Shown in pieces: positions 8,528 to 17,262 of a stretch of DNA of 56,272 nucleotides. Each line of letters starts with the position of its first letter. The stretch's first letter is position 1. The stretch comes from an uncultured Collinsella sp. (GTDB taxonomy: Bacteria > Actinomycetota > Coriobacteriia > Coriobacteriales > Coriobacteriaceae): NCBI GenBank assembly GCA_958413765.1, contig CATYVH010000011.1:1-56272 (forward strand), given 5' to 3'. The notes beneath the pieces were generated by a model. It ran no database searches. It was not told the origin of the DNA and saw nothing but the letters and a program-made list of their open reading frames with translations. The position numbers and the translations under genes were made by a program.

Positions 8528-8557
8528 TTGTCTCATATCTAGCCCATAGCAGGCCAG

Positions 8558-11500
8558 TTACTTCTTAATGCCGCGTCCCAGACGCTTGGCGACCGATGTG
8601 ACGGCCTCCTCGCTGGCCGGCCCGCAGCTCACGCAGTCGTCATGGGCACGCATCTGACCGGTGACCTCGTCCATCGCGAGCGGCGCCACCTTCTCGAGCT
8701 TAAAGCCCTTACCGGCGCGCATGTTCTCCTTGGCCACACTGATCATGAGCTTAATGCGGTTGAGCTGGTTGACCTCGGACGCGCCGGGGTCGTAGTCCAC
8801 CGCGACGATGTTGCTCTCGGGATGCTGGCGGCGCAGCTCCTTGATCACGGCCTTGCCCACCACGTGGTTGGGCAGGCAGGCGAAGGGCTGCGTGCAGATG
8901 ATGTTGGGCGCGCCATGATCGATCAGGTCGAGCATCTCGGCCGTGAGCAGCCAGCCCTCGCCCATGTTGTTGCACACCGAAAGCACCGTGCGGGCCTTGT
9001 CGGCCATGGTGCCGATGCGCTCGGGTGCCTCGAAGCGGCGGGACTTCTCGAGCATCTCCTCCACCGGCGTGCGCATCCAGTCCACAAGCTTGATGAGCGC
9101 CTGCATGCCCGCACGCGTCGTTGCAGAGCTACCCAGCTCGTCCTTTTGCAGCTCGGCGTTGCTCATGGAGTACAGGAAGAAGTCGAGCAGACCCGGCACC
9201 ACGGCCTCGCAGCCCTCGCGCTCGATCACGTCGACCACGTGGTTGTTGGCCGTGGGGTGGAACTTGACCAGGATCTCACCGACCACGCCCACGCGCGGCT
9301 TGGTGCCCTCGCCCACAAGCGGCATGGTATCGAACGCGCGGATGGCCTCGCGGCACAGCTTGGTGTAGTTATGCCTGTTGAACTTGGGCGCTAGCTTGCG
9401 AGCGCGTGCCATGTACTCCTCGTAGAGCGCGTTGGCGGCACCGGGCGTGGCCTCGTACGGGCGGCAGCGATAGAGCATCTGCATCATCACGTCGCCAAAG
9501 AGCACCGCGTAGACTGCCTGCTTAAGCAGCGCCGGCGTCAGCTTGAAGCCGGGGTTGTCCTCGCCCAGCGCCACGGCCGAAAGCGAGATCACGGGGATCT
9601 CGGGGTGACCGCTCTCGCGCAGGGCTTTGCGAATGAGCGCGATGTAGTTGGTAGCACGGCAGCCGCCGCCGGTCTGACTGATGACCACGGCCGTCTTGGA
9701 CAGGTCGTACCGACCGCTCTCGATGGCCTCCATGATCTGGCCCGTCACCAGGATCGACGGATAGCAGATGTCATTGTTCACATAGCGCAGGCCGGCCTCG
9801 ACGGCGTCGTGATCGGTCGAGGGCAGCAGCTCCAAGTTGTAGCCGGCACCGCGGAACACCTCTTTGACCAGGTCAAAGTGGATCGGCGCCATCTGCGGGC
9901 ACAGGATGGTGTAGCCCTCGTCGCGCATCTGCTCGGTAAAGGGCACCTTCGGCCATGCGGTCGAAGCACTCTCGCGCTGAGCCTCAAACGTGTACTTGCG
10001 GCTCGCGAACGCGGGGGCATCCGTGGAGGGCGCCACCGGCGCGGCATCGCCCTGCTCGTAAGCCTCGCCCGCGGCCGTGGCCTCGGCCAAGCGCTCGGCC
10101 TCCTGGTCCTTAAGCGCGGCCATGAGCGAGCGGATGCGGATGCGCGCGGCACCCAGGTTGGACACCTCGTCGATCTTGAGCACGGTGTAAATCTTGCCGC
10201 TGGCTTCCAGGATCTCCTGCACCTGGTCGGTGGTCAGGGCGTCCAAGCCGCAGCCGAAGGAGTTGAGCTGGATCAGGTCCAGGTCGTTGCGCATCGTCAC
10301 AAAACGAGCGACGGCGTACAGGCGGCTGTGGTACATCCACTGGTCGACGACGCGAATCGGACGCTCGGGCTTTACCAGATGCGCGAGCGAATCCTCGGTA
10401 AAGACCGCAAAGCCAAAGCTCGAGATAAGCTCGGGCAGGGCGTGGTTGATCTCGGGGTCGTTATGGTAGGGACGACCGGCGAGCACGATGCCGTGACCGC
10501 CGTGGTCCTCGACCCACTTAAGAGCCTCCTCGCCCATGGTCTGGATGTCCTCGTGGAAACGCGCATCGGCCTCAAAGGCGGCGTTGACGGCGGCATCGAC
10601 CTCGGAACGCGTGATCTTGGGCCCACGCACGCGACCGCGACCGGCTTGCGCATCGGCCACACGGTCGACGGCGAGCACCTGGTACAGACGGCGCTTGAGC
10701 TCGGTCTTGTCATGATAGGGCACAAACGGGTACAGGAACTCGATATTCTGCTCGCGAATCTCATCGATATTGAGCGCCAACGCCGTGGGGTAGCTCATGA
10801 CGATGGGGCAGTTGTAGCAGTTACCGGCCGTCGGGTCCTCCTTGCGCTCCCAGCGCACGCACGGCATCCAGATAAAGTCGACATCGCGGTCGATAAGGTT
10901 CATCACATGGCCGTGGCTCATCTTTGCCGGGTAGCACACGCTCTCGGACGGCATGGACTCGATGCCCGCCTGGTAGGTCTTTTTGCTCGACTGGTCGGAC
11001 AGCTGCACGCTAAAGCCCAAGCGCGTAAAGAACGCGTGCCAGAAGGGGTAGTTCTCGTACATGTTGAGCGCGCGCGGGATGCCGACGGTGCCGCGCGGGG
11101 CCTCGTCGGGGCTCAGCACCTCGCGGTTAAAGAGCAGATCGTTCTTCTTTTTAAAGAGGTTAGGAGCCTCGGTTTTTTGCTTTTTGTGGCCGGCACCCTT
11201 CTCGCAGCGGTTACCGGTAATGAAACGCCTGCCGCCGCCAAAATCGTTGACGGTGAGCTGGCAGTTGTTGGAGCAACGGCCGCAGCGGACGTGTTTTTGC
11301 GTCACGGTGAGGTGCGCGATGTCCTCGGCAGAAAGGATGGTCGAGGTGCCGTCGGCGCCGGCGCGGTCGCGGGCGAGCAGGGCCGCACCGTAAGCACCCA
11401 TGCAGCCGGCGATGTCGGGACGCACGGCGTGCACGCCGGTGAGCTGCTCAAATGCGCGCAGCGTGGCATCGGACATAAAGGTGCCACCCTGAACGATCAC

Positions 11501-13345
11501 CTGGCTGCCGATCTCCTTGGGGTCGCGCAGCTTAATGACCTTGAACAGGGCATTCTTGATGACGGAATAGGACAGGCCGGCCGCGATGTCGCCCACCGTG
11601 GCACCTTCCTTTTGCGCCTGCTTGACGCGCGAGTTCATAAAGACCGTGCAGCGGCTGCCCAAATCGACCGGGGCCTTGGCATGGATGGCGGCATCGGCGA
11701 ACGCGCGCACGTCCATGTTCATGGACACGGCGAAGCTCTCGATAAAGCTGCCGCAGCCCGATGAGCAGGCCTCGTTGAGCATAATGTGCTCGATGACGCC
11801 GTCCTTCACGCGCAGGCACTTCATGTCCTGGCCGCCGATGTCCAGGATAAACTCGACACCGGGCAGGAATGCCTTGGCGCCGCGCAGGTGCGCGACGGTC
11901 TCGATCTCGCCGGAATCGGCCTTGAGGGCCTCGATGAGCAGCGCCTCGCCGTAGCCCGTGGTGGTCACGTGGCCGATGGTGCAGCCGGCAGGGATGTGAT
12001 TGTAGAAATCGGCCATGATGACCTTGGCCGTGCCCAGGATGTCGCCGTTGTTGTTGCCGTACCAGGTGTGCAACAGCTGGCCGTCCTCGCCCACGAGCGC
12101 GGCCTTCATGGTGGTGGAGCCGGCGTCGATGCCGATGAACACGCGGCCGGTGTAGCCGTCGAGCTTACCCTTGGGGACGACCTCGGTGTCGTGGCGGCCC
12201 TTGAACTCGGCAAAGTCCTCGTCGGTGGCAAAGAGCGGATCCAGGCGCTCGACCTCGGCACCCTGCGTGTCGCCCAAGCTGTCGATAGCCTCGATGAGCT
12301 GCGGGAACGTGCTGAGCTTGTTGGACTCGTGCGCCATGGCGGCGCCGCTCGCCACAAACAGGTGGGCGTTTTGGGGCACGATGCGGTGTTCATCGTCCAG
12401 GTTGAGCGTGAGGTAGAAGCGGTGGCGCAGCTCGGAGAGATACTGCAGCGGGCCGCCCAGGAAGGCGACGTTGCCGCGGATGGGACGACCGCACGCCAGG
12501 CCCGAGATGGTCTGGGTCACGACAGCCTGGAAGATGGAAGCGGCGACGTCCTCGGGGCGGGCACCCTCGTTGAGCAGCGGCTGCACGTCGGTCTTGGCAA
12601 AGACGCCGCAGCGGCTGGCAATGGGATAGATGGTAGTGGCGTTGGCCGCGAGCTCGTTGAGGCCGCTGGCGTCGGTGTGCAGCAGGGTTGCCATCTGGTC
12701 GATGAACGCGCCCGTGCCGCCGGCGCAGGTGCCGTTCATGCGCTGCTCAATGCCATTATCGAAGTAGATGATCTTGGCGTCCTCGCCGCCCAGCTCGATG
12801 GCGACATCGGTGGCCGGGATGAGGGTCTCGACGGCACGCTTGCTGGCGATGACCTCCTGGACAAACTCCAGGTCGAGCCACTGGGACAGCAGCAGGCCGC
12901 CCGAGCCGGTGATGGCGCAGGTCATCTGGGCCGTCGGCAGTACGGTCGCAGCACCCTCGAACAGGTCGCGGGCGCAGGCACGGACATCGGTGTGATGGCG
13001 CTGGTACTTGGCGTAGACAATTTGGTTGTCGTCATTGAGCACGGCGAGCTTGACGGTGGTGGAGCCCACGTCGATGCCCAGGTGCAGGTTGCCGCGGGCG
13101 TTCTCGGGGTTGAAGATCGCGCCTTCGGGGGCCCGGGCGGCGGTGGCGGCTACGGGCTCAGCGGCGGTCGTGGGCTCGGCGGCTACGGACGTCTCCCCTG
13201 CCGCGTTCTTGGCATCGGCAACTGCCTCGGCAACCTTCTCGGCAGCAGCGGTCGCGGCCTTCTGCGCGGCGTCCACCACGGCGGGCGCGGCCTCACGTGC
13301 GGCAGCGACCATACGATCCTTGATGCCCTCGACGAGTTTGCTCAT
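8558..13345 (-). CDS. Giant acyl-CoA dehydratase activase (two BadF-type domains plus DUF2229/HgdB-like region)
   Basis: This 1595-residue protein belongs to the large activases related to 2-hydroxyglutaryl-CoA dehydratase activator and benzoyl-CoA reductase subunits. Residues 1-75 are an Ala/Glu-rich helical extension. Two ASKHA ATPase domains follow: GIDVGSTTVKLAVL (about 88) with GTCAGGTGAF, and GIDAGSTTMKAALV (about 403) with EACSSGCGSF; their Cys should bind a bridging [4Fe-4S] cluster. A Cys-rich CGRCSNNC segment lies near 690, then a DUF2229-like domain (to about 980) and a C-terminal region related to dehydratase subunits, ending in CVSCG. The family uses ATP to drive low-potential electron transfer; the substrate here is unknown. 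The ATG follows GAGGAG, 12 nt after the TetR stop, so they form an operon. Confidence 0.92.
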   Translation of the reverse strand: MSKLVEGIKDRMVAAAREAAPAVVDAAQKAATAAAEKVAEAVADAKNAAGETSVAAEPTTAAEPVAATAARAPEGAIFNPENARGNLHLGIDVGSTTVKLAVLNDDNQIVYAKYQRHHTDVRACARDLFEGAATVLPTAQMTCAITGSGGLLLSQWLDLEFVQEVIASKRAVETLIPATDVAIELGGEDAKIIYFDNGIEQRMNGTCAGGTGAFIDQMATLLHTDASGLNELAANATTIYPIASRCGVFAKTDVQPLLNEGARPEDVAASIFQAVVTQTISGLACGRPIRGNVAFLGGPLQYLSELRHRFYLTLNLDDEHRIVPQNAHLFVASGAAMAHESNKLSTFPQLIEAIDSLGDTQGAEVERLDPLFATDEDFAEFKGRHDTEVVPKGKLDGYTGRVFIGIDAGSTTMKAALVGEDGQLLHTWYGNNNGDILGTAKVIMADFYNHIPAGCTIGHVTTTGYGEALLIEALKADSGEIETVAHLRGAKAFLPGVEFILDIGGQDMKCLRVKDGVIEHIMLNEACSSGCGSFIESFAVSMNMDVRAFADAAIHAKAPVDLGSRCTVFMNSRVKQAQKEGATVGDIAAGLSYSVIKNALFKVIKLRDPKEIGSQVIVQGGTFMSDATLRAFEQLTGVHAVRPDIAGCMGAYGAALLARDRAGADGTSTILSAEDIAHLTVTQKHVRCGRCSNNCQLTVNDFGGGRRFITGNRCEKGAGHKKQKTEAPNLFKKKNDLLFNREVLSPDEAPRGTVGIPRALNMYENYPFWHAFFTRLGFSVQLSDQSSKKTYQAGIESMPSESVCYPAKMSHGHVMNLIDRDVDFIWMPCVRWERKEDPTAGNCYNCPIVMSYPTALALNIDEIREQNIEFLYPFVPYHDKTELKRRLYQVLAVDRVADAQAGRGRVRGPKITRSEVDAAVNAAFEADARFHEDIQTMGEEALKWVEDHGGHGIVLAGRPYHNDPEINHALPELISSFGFAVFTEDSLAHLVKPERPIRVVDQWMYHSRLYAVARFVTMRNDLDLIQLNSFGCGLDALTTDQVQEILEASGKIYTVLKIDEVSNLGAARIRIRSLMAALKDQEAERLAEATAAGEAYEQGDAAPVAPSTDAPAFASRKYTFEAQRESASTAWPKVPFTEQMRDEGYTILCPQMAPIHFDLVKEVFRGAGYNLELLPSTDHDAVEAGLRYVNNDICYPSILVTGQIMEAIESGRYDLSKTAVVISQTGGGCRATNYIALIRKALRESGHPEIPVISLSAVALGEDNPGFKLTPALLKQAVYAVLFGDVMMQMLYRCRPYEATPGAANALYEEYMARARKLAPKFNRHNYTKLCREAIRAFDTMPLVGEGTKPRVGVVGEILVKFHPTANNHVVDVIEREGCEAVVPGLLDFFLYSMSNAELQKDELGSSATTRAGMQALIKLVDWMRTPVEEMLEKSRRFEAPERIGTMADKARTVLSVCNNMGEGWLLTAEMLDLIDHGAPNIICTQPFACLPNHVVGKAVIKELRRQHPESNIVAVDYDPGASEVNQLNRIKLMISVAKENMRAGKGFKLEKVAPLAMDEVTGQMRAHDDCVSCGPASEEAVTSVAKRLGRGIKK

Positions 13346-13357
13346 CTGTCTCTCCTC

Positions 13358-14068
13358 TTAGTTGTTGGACTCGACGGTTGCAGCGGTGTCGGCCGCGTCC
13401 TCGAGCTGCAAGTTCAATAGCTTCATGCCGTATTCCGGCACGTTGATATCGATGGGTTGGCCATACAGGTCGCCGGGGCGCACAAAAGCGAGCACCGTCA
13501 TAATGCGCGCCATGGCCTCGGGCGATTCGGTGAGCCCACGCTCAAACCAGCGCTGAATCATGCCGACCTCGGCACTCACGACGTAGGTGACGTAGTAGTC
13601 AAAGAACGTGCCCAGCGCCAGGCCCAAAATGCCCGTCTGCGCACGCGGCACCACAGCCTCACGCGCGGTGTCGATGATCCTTTTAATGAAGGCCTGGTCG
13701 CCGCCCGGACCCAGCAGCGCACCGATTAAGTCGCGGTTGGCCGCAAGATAGCGCAGCAGTTCAACCGAACCGGGCGCCGGCTCGAGCTCATCGATGTTGT
13801 GGTAGAGATCGGGCAGCTGAGCTGCGGTGATGAGCTCAATGCGTTCACGGATCTCGGCCAGCAAGCCGTCCTCGATTTGATTGATGAAGTCGGGGATATC
13901 GCGGTAGTGCGAATAGAACGTGCGGCGCGTAAGGCCGGCGCGCTCGGTGAGCGACGCAACATTAATGCGCGAAAGGTCGCCGCTTTCGGCAAGCTCGCTG
14001 GCAAGTGCCTGGCGAAGGGCACGCTGCGAGCGAAGGGACCGGCGATCGCATTTCTCGAGCTGGGACAA
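13358..14068 (-). CDS. TetR family regulator of the activase operon
   Basis: The 236-residue protein has an N-terminal TetR-type helix-turn-helix (about residues 10-60; the recognition region reads TERAGLTRRTFYSHYRDI) and a helical C-terminal ligand domain of the kind found in DhaS-like TetR proteins. The start is a TTG with GGAGG 5 nt before it. It is the first gene of a two-gene operon with the giant activase. Two near-palindromic sites 30-70 nt upstream of the start are good candidates for autorepression. The inducer is unknown; an acyl-CoA or related acid is an inference from the operon. Confidence 0.9.
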   Translation of the reverse strand: MSQLEKCDRRSLRSQRALRQALASELAESGDLSRINVASLTERAGLTRRTFYSHYRDIPDFINQIEDGLLAEIRERIELITAAQLPDLYHNIDELEPAPGSVELLRYLAANRDLIGALLGPGGDQAFIKRIIDTAREAVVPRAQTGILGLALGTFFDYYVTYVVSAEVGMIQRWFERGLTESPEAMARIMTVLAFVRPGDLYGQPIDINVPEYGMKLLNLQLEDAADTAATVESNN

Positions 14069-14099
14069 GCGTCCTCCTTGTTACTCAGCCTGTGCGCTA

Positions 14100-14134
14100 T
14101 TGCACAGTGCGAGTATTATTGCACACCGTGTGCA
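14100..14134 (-). promoter_or_regulatory. Candidate TetR operator pair
   Basis: TGCACACCGTGTGCA (14120-14134) is a perfect 7+7 palindrome with a 1-nt centre. TTGCACAGTGCGA (14100-14112) is a related half-matching site on the same face, 20 bp away. Both lie just upstream of the TetR gene start. The binding protein is inferred from position. Confidence 0.6.
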
Positions 14135-14158
14135 TCAACACGTAAAGGCAATATTTGG

Positions 14159-14192
14159 AATGTGACGAGGGGGCAGTCCCTTTGTCACATTA
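14159..14192 (-). repeat. GGGAC-core palindrome containing the HAD gene stop codon
   Basis: AATGTGACGAGGG (14159-14171) pairs imperfectly with CCCTTTGTCACATT (14178-14191). On the minus strand the stop codon TAA (14190-14192) overlaps the first arm, followed by TGTGACAAAGGGACTG. The arrangement matches the lgt element, with different stem sequence. Confidence 0.75.
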
Positions 14193-15053
14193 TTCGATGA
14201 TGGTGCGGGAGCTCTGCTTATGCATGGTGGCGAGCATGTGTTTGGGGACGGCGTGGACCATGCAGCTGCCGATAGTTGCGCTCGCGGCGACCTTGGCTGC
14301 ATCGCTAGCGTTTTTGGTCGCGTAGCTGTGGCGGAAACGCTTGAGCATGGCGATGTCGTTTCCGCCGTCGCCATAAACCGCGACCTCGTCCTCGGCAATG
14401 CCGTAGTAGCCCGCCAGCCAGGCCACACTCTCGCCCTTGTTACACGCCACGTCCGTGATCTCGAACATCACCGGATCGAACGGCGCGTTGACCACACGGT
14501 CCGAGCGCTCGGCAAGATACGCCTTAAGGTCGCGCTCCAGCTCGGGCGAGGTCACGCGACAATTGATCTTGCATACATCGTGGCGCAGGATGTCACCGAT
14601 CGACTGGTCGAAATACTGCTCCTCGTGATACCCGCCGCGCGCACGCATGCCGCGCATCACGATGCGCTTGATGGGACTGTCCTTTTTAAAGCCCGCCTGA
14701 TGCATCTCGAACGAACCGCTCGAGTACATGCCATCGGGCGTGGAACAATCAAAGCAAATGTCCGGGAACGCCTTGAGCAGTTCCTCAGTGACCTGCGGAT
14801 CGATGGTCCAAGTCTTGAGCACCTCGCCATGGCTGTCGCGCACGATGGATCCATTGGAGCAGCAGGCGTCAAGCGCCAAGCCCGTAAAGCCATGCTCGCC
14901 GATCGGCAACGTCGAGCGTCCAGTCGCGGGAACCACGTGCAGGCCAGCCTCAGTCAGCTCGCGAATGGCGCGGCGGATGGTCCCATCCGCCTCGTGCAGG
15001 GCGTTCAGCAGCGTTCCGTCTAAGTCACTCGCGAACATCTTGATCATGGACAT
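14190..15053 (-). CDS. HAD superfamily hydrolase, Cof type
   Basis: This 287-residue protein is a Cof-type (class IIB cap) haloacid dehalogenase phosphatase. Motif I is FASDLDGTLLN at the N-terminus with both catalytic Asp, a Thr/Ser motif II is near PATGRST, and motif III/IV is CNKGESVAWLAGYYG followed by VYGDGGNDIAML. Such enzymes dephosphorylate sugar phosphates or cofactors such as PLP; the substrate is not predictable. The ATG at 15051-15053 has GAAGGAG 6 nt upstream. A longer frame to 15140 has no support. The ribosome binding site and start codon lie inside a 22-bp perfect inverted repeat, described separately. Confidence 0.93.
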   Translation of the reverse strand: MSMIKMFASDLDGTLLNALHEADGTIRRAIRELTEAGLHVVPATGRSTLPIGEHGFTGLALDACCSNGSIVRDSHGEVLKTWTIDPQVTEELLKAFPDICFDCSTPDGMYSSGSFEMHQAGFKKDSPIKRIVMRGMRARGGYHEEQYFDQSIGDILRHDVCKINCRVTSPELERDLKAYLAERSDRVVNAPFDPVMFEITDVACNKGESVAWLAGYYGIAEDEVAVYGDGGNDIAMLKRFRHSYATKNASDAAKVAASATIGSCMVHAVPKHMLATMHKQSSRTIIE

Positions 15054-15102
15054 GCCTCTCCTTCGTCTGCCCGATATTGTAGACGAAGGAGAGGCATGTC
15101 CA
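15047..15102 (-). promoter_or_regulatory. 22-bp inverted repeat enclosing the HAD ribosome binding site and start
   Basis: Positions 15047-15068 and 15081-15102 are exact reverse complements with a 12-nt loop. On the HAD messenger the 3' arm contains GAAGGAG and the ATG, and the 5' arm is an inverted copy of them. A transcript beginning upstream would therefore hide its own translation start. It may alternatively terminate transcription from the MFS gene; no T run follows. Confidence 0.85.
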
Positions 15103-15162
15103 AACAATGCCGTCCCGGCGCGGCGTACCACCGCCTTCACAAATTCACGGTGCCCCAGCGCG

Positions 15163-16425
15163 TTAAGACAATCGCCGCAATCGATTTTTCAGCCGATAAA
15201 ACAGAGCCGTCGTCAACGTCAGCACCGCCAACATGGCTGCGAATACAATCGCCGGTGTCCATCGATCATATGCAACCCCGTACGTCAATTGGCCGATAGG
15301 TATTGCGCAGGAAAGGACCATGTAAACGACCGAAAGCACTTTTCCGCAGAGCTCAGTCGGCGCTGCCCGCTGAACAAACGCGATGATTTCAACCGACGCA
15401 ATGCTCGCCCACACCATGACCCATGCCGAACCAACCACAAACACGGTGAGCATGCATGCATCTGCGCCGAACAGTAGCGTGACAATGATCGGTGCGACTC
15501 CAAAACAGATCATCGCAACATATCGACATATGCCATTGAAAGAAAAACGATGCGGCCAAATGCCGACCAAGCCACTGCCGGCAAGACCACCCAAGCCCAT
15601 AGCCACCTCAACTATCCCAACGCAGGACGATTGCATGCCGAGATGCTTTGTAACAATAATGGGAGCGCCAATCATTAGCCCAACCAACGCAAGGTTCAAA
15701 ACTGCCGCAAGCAAAATCACAGCGACCAATAATGCATTTTGCAACAGATACCGAATCGACTCCCGAAAATCGTTTCGGCATGTCGTACGAGTCGCGCCGT
15801 CTCCCATCGTTTCAAATGAGGCATTTTGCTTGAGCGCGCCCCCAAACAAGAGAGCTGAAATCGCAAACGCCACCGACGCGGTTGTGCAAAGAGCATCGAT
15901 GCCAAAGTACCCATAGACTGCCGTCCCGACCACAGGGCCCAAGATATTGCTCACCATGGTCATCTGCGAAACCAATGCAGTGGCCCGCTCAACCTTCTCT
16001 TCACCCGCCATGCGCACCGTCTCAATTTGGAGCATTGGCTTCAGCAGCGATTGAGAACCATATTGAACACAAAGTATCGCTACTACGACGACCGCAAGAG
16101 GCAATGAGTGCTTCATGGGGATAGACAGCAGTGATGCAGTCATCAGAGCAATGCCGAGGGACACGAGGACCTCGCGATGTCTTCCCCTATCCGCCAAGAT
16201 TCCGCCAACCGGAGTTGCGAGTACGCCGGGTATGAATGCCGTCGCCACGACGACGCCATATAACGTTGACGATCCACTGCAATCGAACAAGTAAAGTGGA
16301 TACGCAAAGCACAGCGCCGACAGCATCGAATACGTGCACAGCTGCGCAACCAGAAGTTCCGCGAGCCTGATTGACCGCACTGTTTTTGATTTCAACGAGA
16401 CGCCGACGTCTCTCAGCCCAGCCAT
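15163..16425 (-). CDS. MFS efflux transporter
   Basis: This 420-residue protein has about 12 hydrophobic segments and the major facilitator loop motif between segments 2 and 3 (GGILADRGRHREVLVSLG, residues about 74-91). It resembles the MFS_3/enterobactin-exporter group, which are drug or small-molecule exporters. The ATG is preceded by GGGAG. It lies directly downstream of a TetR gene, with a palindromic operator over its promoter, the classical layout of an inducible efflux pump. The coding sequence looks AT-richer than its neighbours, which suggests acquisition by transfer. The exported compound is unknown. Confidence 0.9.
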   Translation of the reverse strand: MAGLRDVGVSLKSKTVRSIRLAELLVAQLCTYSMLSALCFAYPLYLFDCSGSSTLYGVVVATAFIPGVLATPVGGILADRGRHREVLVSLGIALMTASLLSIPMKHSLPLAVVVVAILCVQYGSQSLLKPMLQIETVRMAGEEKVERATALVSQMTMVSNILGPVVGTAVYGYFGIDALCTTASVAFAISALLFGGALKQNASFETMGDGATRTTCRNDFRESIRYLLQNALLVAVILLAAVLNLALVGLMIGAPIIVTKHLGMQSSCVGIVEVAMGLGGLAGSGLVGIWPHRFSFNGICRYVAMICFGVAPIIVTLLFGADACMLTVFVVGSAWVMVWASIASVEIIAFVQRAAPTELCGKVLSVVYMVLSCAIPIGQLTYGVAYDRWTPAIVFAAMLAVLTLTTALFYRLKNRLRRLS

Positions 16426-16438
16426 AAGTTCGCTCCCT

Positions 16439-16459
16439 ATACATACCGGAAGTATGTAT
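16439..16459 (-). promoter_or_regulatory. TetR-type operator before the MFS gene
   Basis: ATACATAC-CGGAA-GTATGTAT is a perfect 8+8 palindrome with a 5-nt centre, 14 nt upstream of the MFS start. It overlaps the likely promoter and ribosome binding region, so a bound repressor would block expression. A related site lies at 16505-16524. Confidence 0.8.
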
Positions 16460-16470
16460 TTATTGACTTG

Positions 16471-16494
16471 AAAAGGGCAGCCTGGGCCGCCCTC
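16471..16494 (-). terminator. Terminator between the TetR gene and the MFS gene
   Basis: On the minus strand AGGGCGGCC pairs with GGCTGCCCT (one wobble) and is followed by TTTT. It lies 32 nt after the TetR stop and before the MFS promoter, so the pump is transcribed separately. Confidence 0.7.
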
Positions 16495-16504
16495 TCAGAT
16501 CTAT

Positions 16505-16524
16505 TACATACCGTTGGTATCTAT
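16505..16524 (-). promoter_or_regulatory. Second TetR-type operator
   Basis: ATACC-GTT-GGTAT (16508-16520) is a perfect core, and the wider TACATACC matches the site at 16439. It sits just past the 3' end of the TetR coding region. Two sites 66 nt apart could allow cooperative binding or looping. Confidence 0.65.
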
Positions 16525-16525
16525 A

Positions 16526-17188
16526 TTACCACCCGGCACGGTCCCATACGTCCCAAATCTGCGCCGTTGTCTGAAGCACTTCTTCCCCCAAATCGAGTCC
16601 CACCGCGGCGGCCATCTGCGCCAAACAATGAGCACGAGCGAGCATTCGATCCTTGGGCTCAAGCGGACGAAACAGTGGCAACAGCCAGAGATTCGCCAGC
16701 AACGACACGGCCTCTGCCGCTTCGCGCGGGCATTCGCACGCAATGGAGCCGTCGGCGATGCCCTCCTCGATCACTGGCAAGAGACAGCCATCGGCCGACT
16801 CGTCAAATGAGCCCTGGTACTGCATCGCCAGTAGGCGCGAGCTTTTTACCGGATCTGCTGCAGGACGCATACGTGCCCATAGCTCAATTTGTGGAACAAC
16901 GGACTCGGGAGCGTACAGTCGCTTGAGCTTTTGGGCTCCGGTCATATTACCGACGCCAAGCATCGAGCGGCGGTGCTCAACAATCGGAGTCATCGCCCGA
17001 TCAAACGCGGCGTTGAAAATCTCTTCTTTGCTCTTGAAGTGATGATAGACAGCGCCCTTGGTCATGCCGTCGAGACGGTCAACGATATCTTGAATACTCG
17101 TCCCCTCATAACCCTGTGCGCAGAATAGCTCCAGTGCCGCGTCGAGAATCTTCGCGACCGTCTCCTCGGGATATTTATTGCGACCCAT
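16526..17188 (-). CDS. TetR/AcrR family regulator of the MFS pump
   Basis: The product is 220 residues from the chosen ATG (17186-17188). The N-terminal TetR domain is clear: TVAKILDAALELFCAQGYEGTS followed by the helix-turn-helix DGMTKGAVYHHFKSKEEIF (about residues 40-58). The rest is the variable ligand-binding domain. A longer start at 17224 adds 12 residues that lack family support. Neither start has a strong ribosome binding site. Palindromes with ACATACC half-sites next to the gene and before the MFS gene are its probable targets. It follows glnK on the same strand but is probably unrelated in function. Confidence 0.9.
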   Translation of the reverse strand: MGRNKYPEETVAKILDAALELFCAQGYEGTSIQDIVDRLDGMTKGAVYHHFKSKEEIFNAAFDRAMTPIVEHRRSMLGVGNMTGAQKLKRLYAPESVVPQIELWARMRPAADPVKSSRLLAMQYQGSFDESADGCLLPVIEEGIADGSIACECPREAAEAVSLLANLWLLPLFRPLEPKDRMLARAHCLAQMAAAVGLDLGEEVLQTTAQIWDVWDRAGW

Positions 17189-17195
17189 AATCCGC

Positions 17196-17249
17196 CCATC
17201 CGCAACGCAAGCCTTGTGCCTCATTGCAGCATTTTAACGTTGCGGATGG
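17196..17249 (-). repeat. 12-bp inverted repeat between glnK and the TetR gene
   Basis: CCATCCGCAACG (17196-17207) and CGTTGCGGATGG (17238-17249) are exact complements with a 30-nt loop. The stem starts 13 nt after the glnK stop codon and ends just before the TetR start. It may stabilise the glnK messenger end; there is no T tract for classical termination. Confidence 0.65.
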
Positions 17250-17262
17250 CAGACGGTCGATT

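Noticed and set aside
9605..13420. Long open frames (719 and 544 codons) on the plus strand opposite the activase gene
   Set aside because: They are the complement of a real, motif-rich gene in high-GC DNA, where antisense frames stay open by codon bias. Their translations are low-complexity and have no family features.
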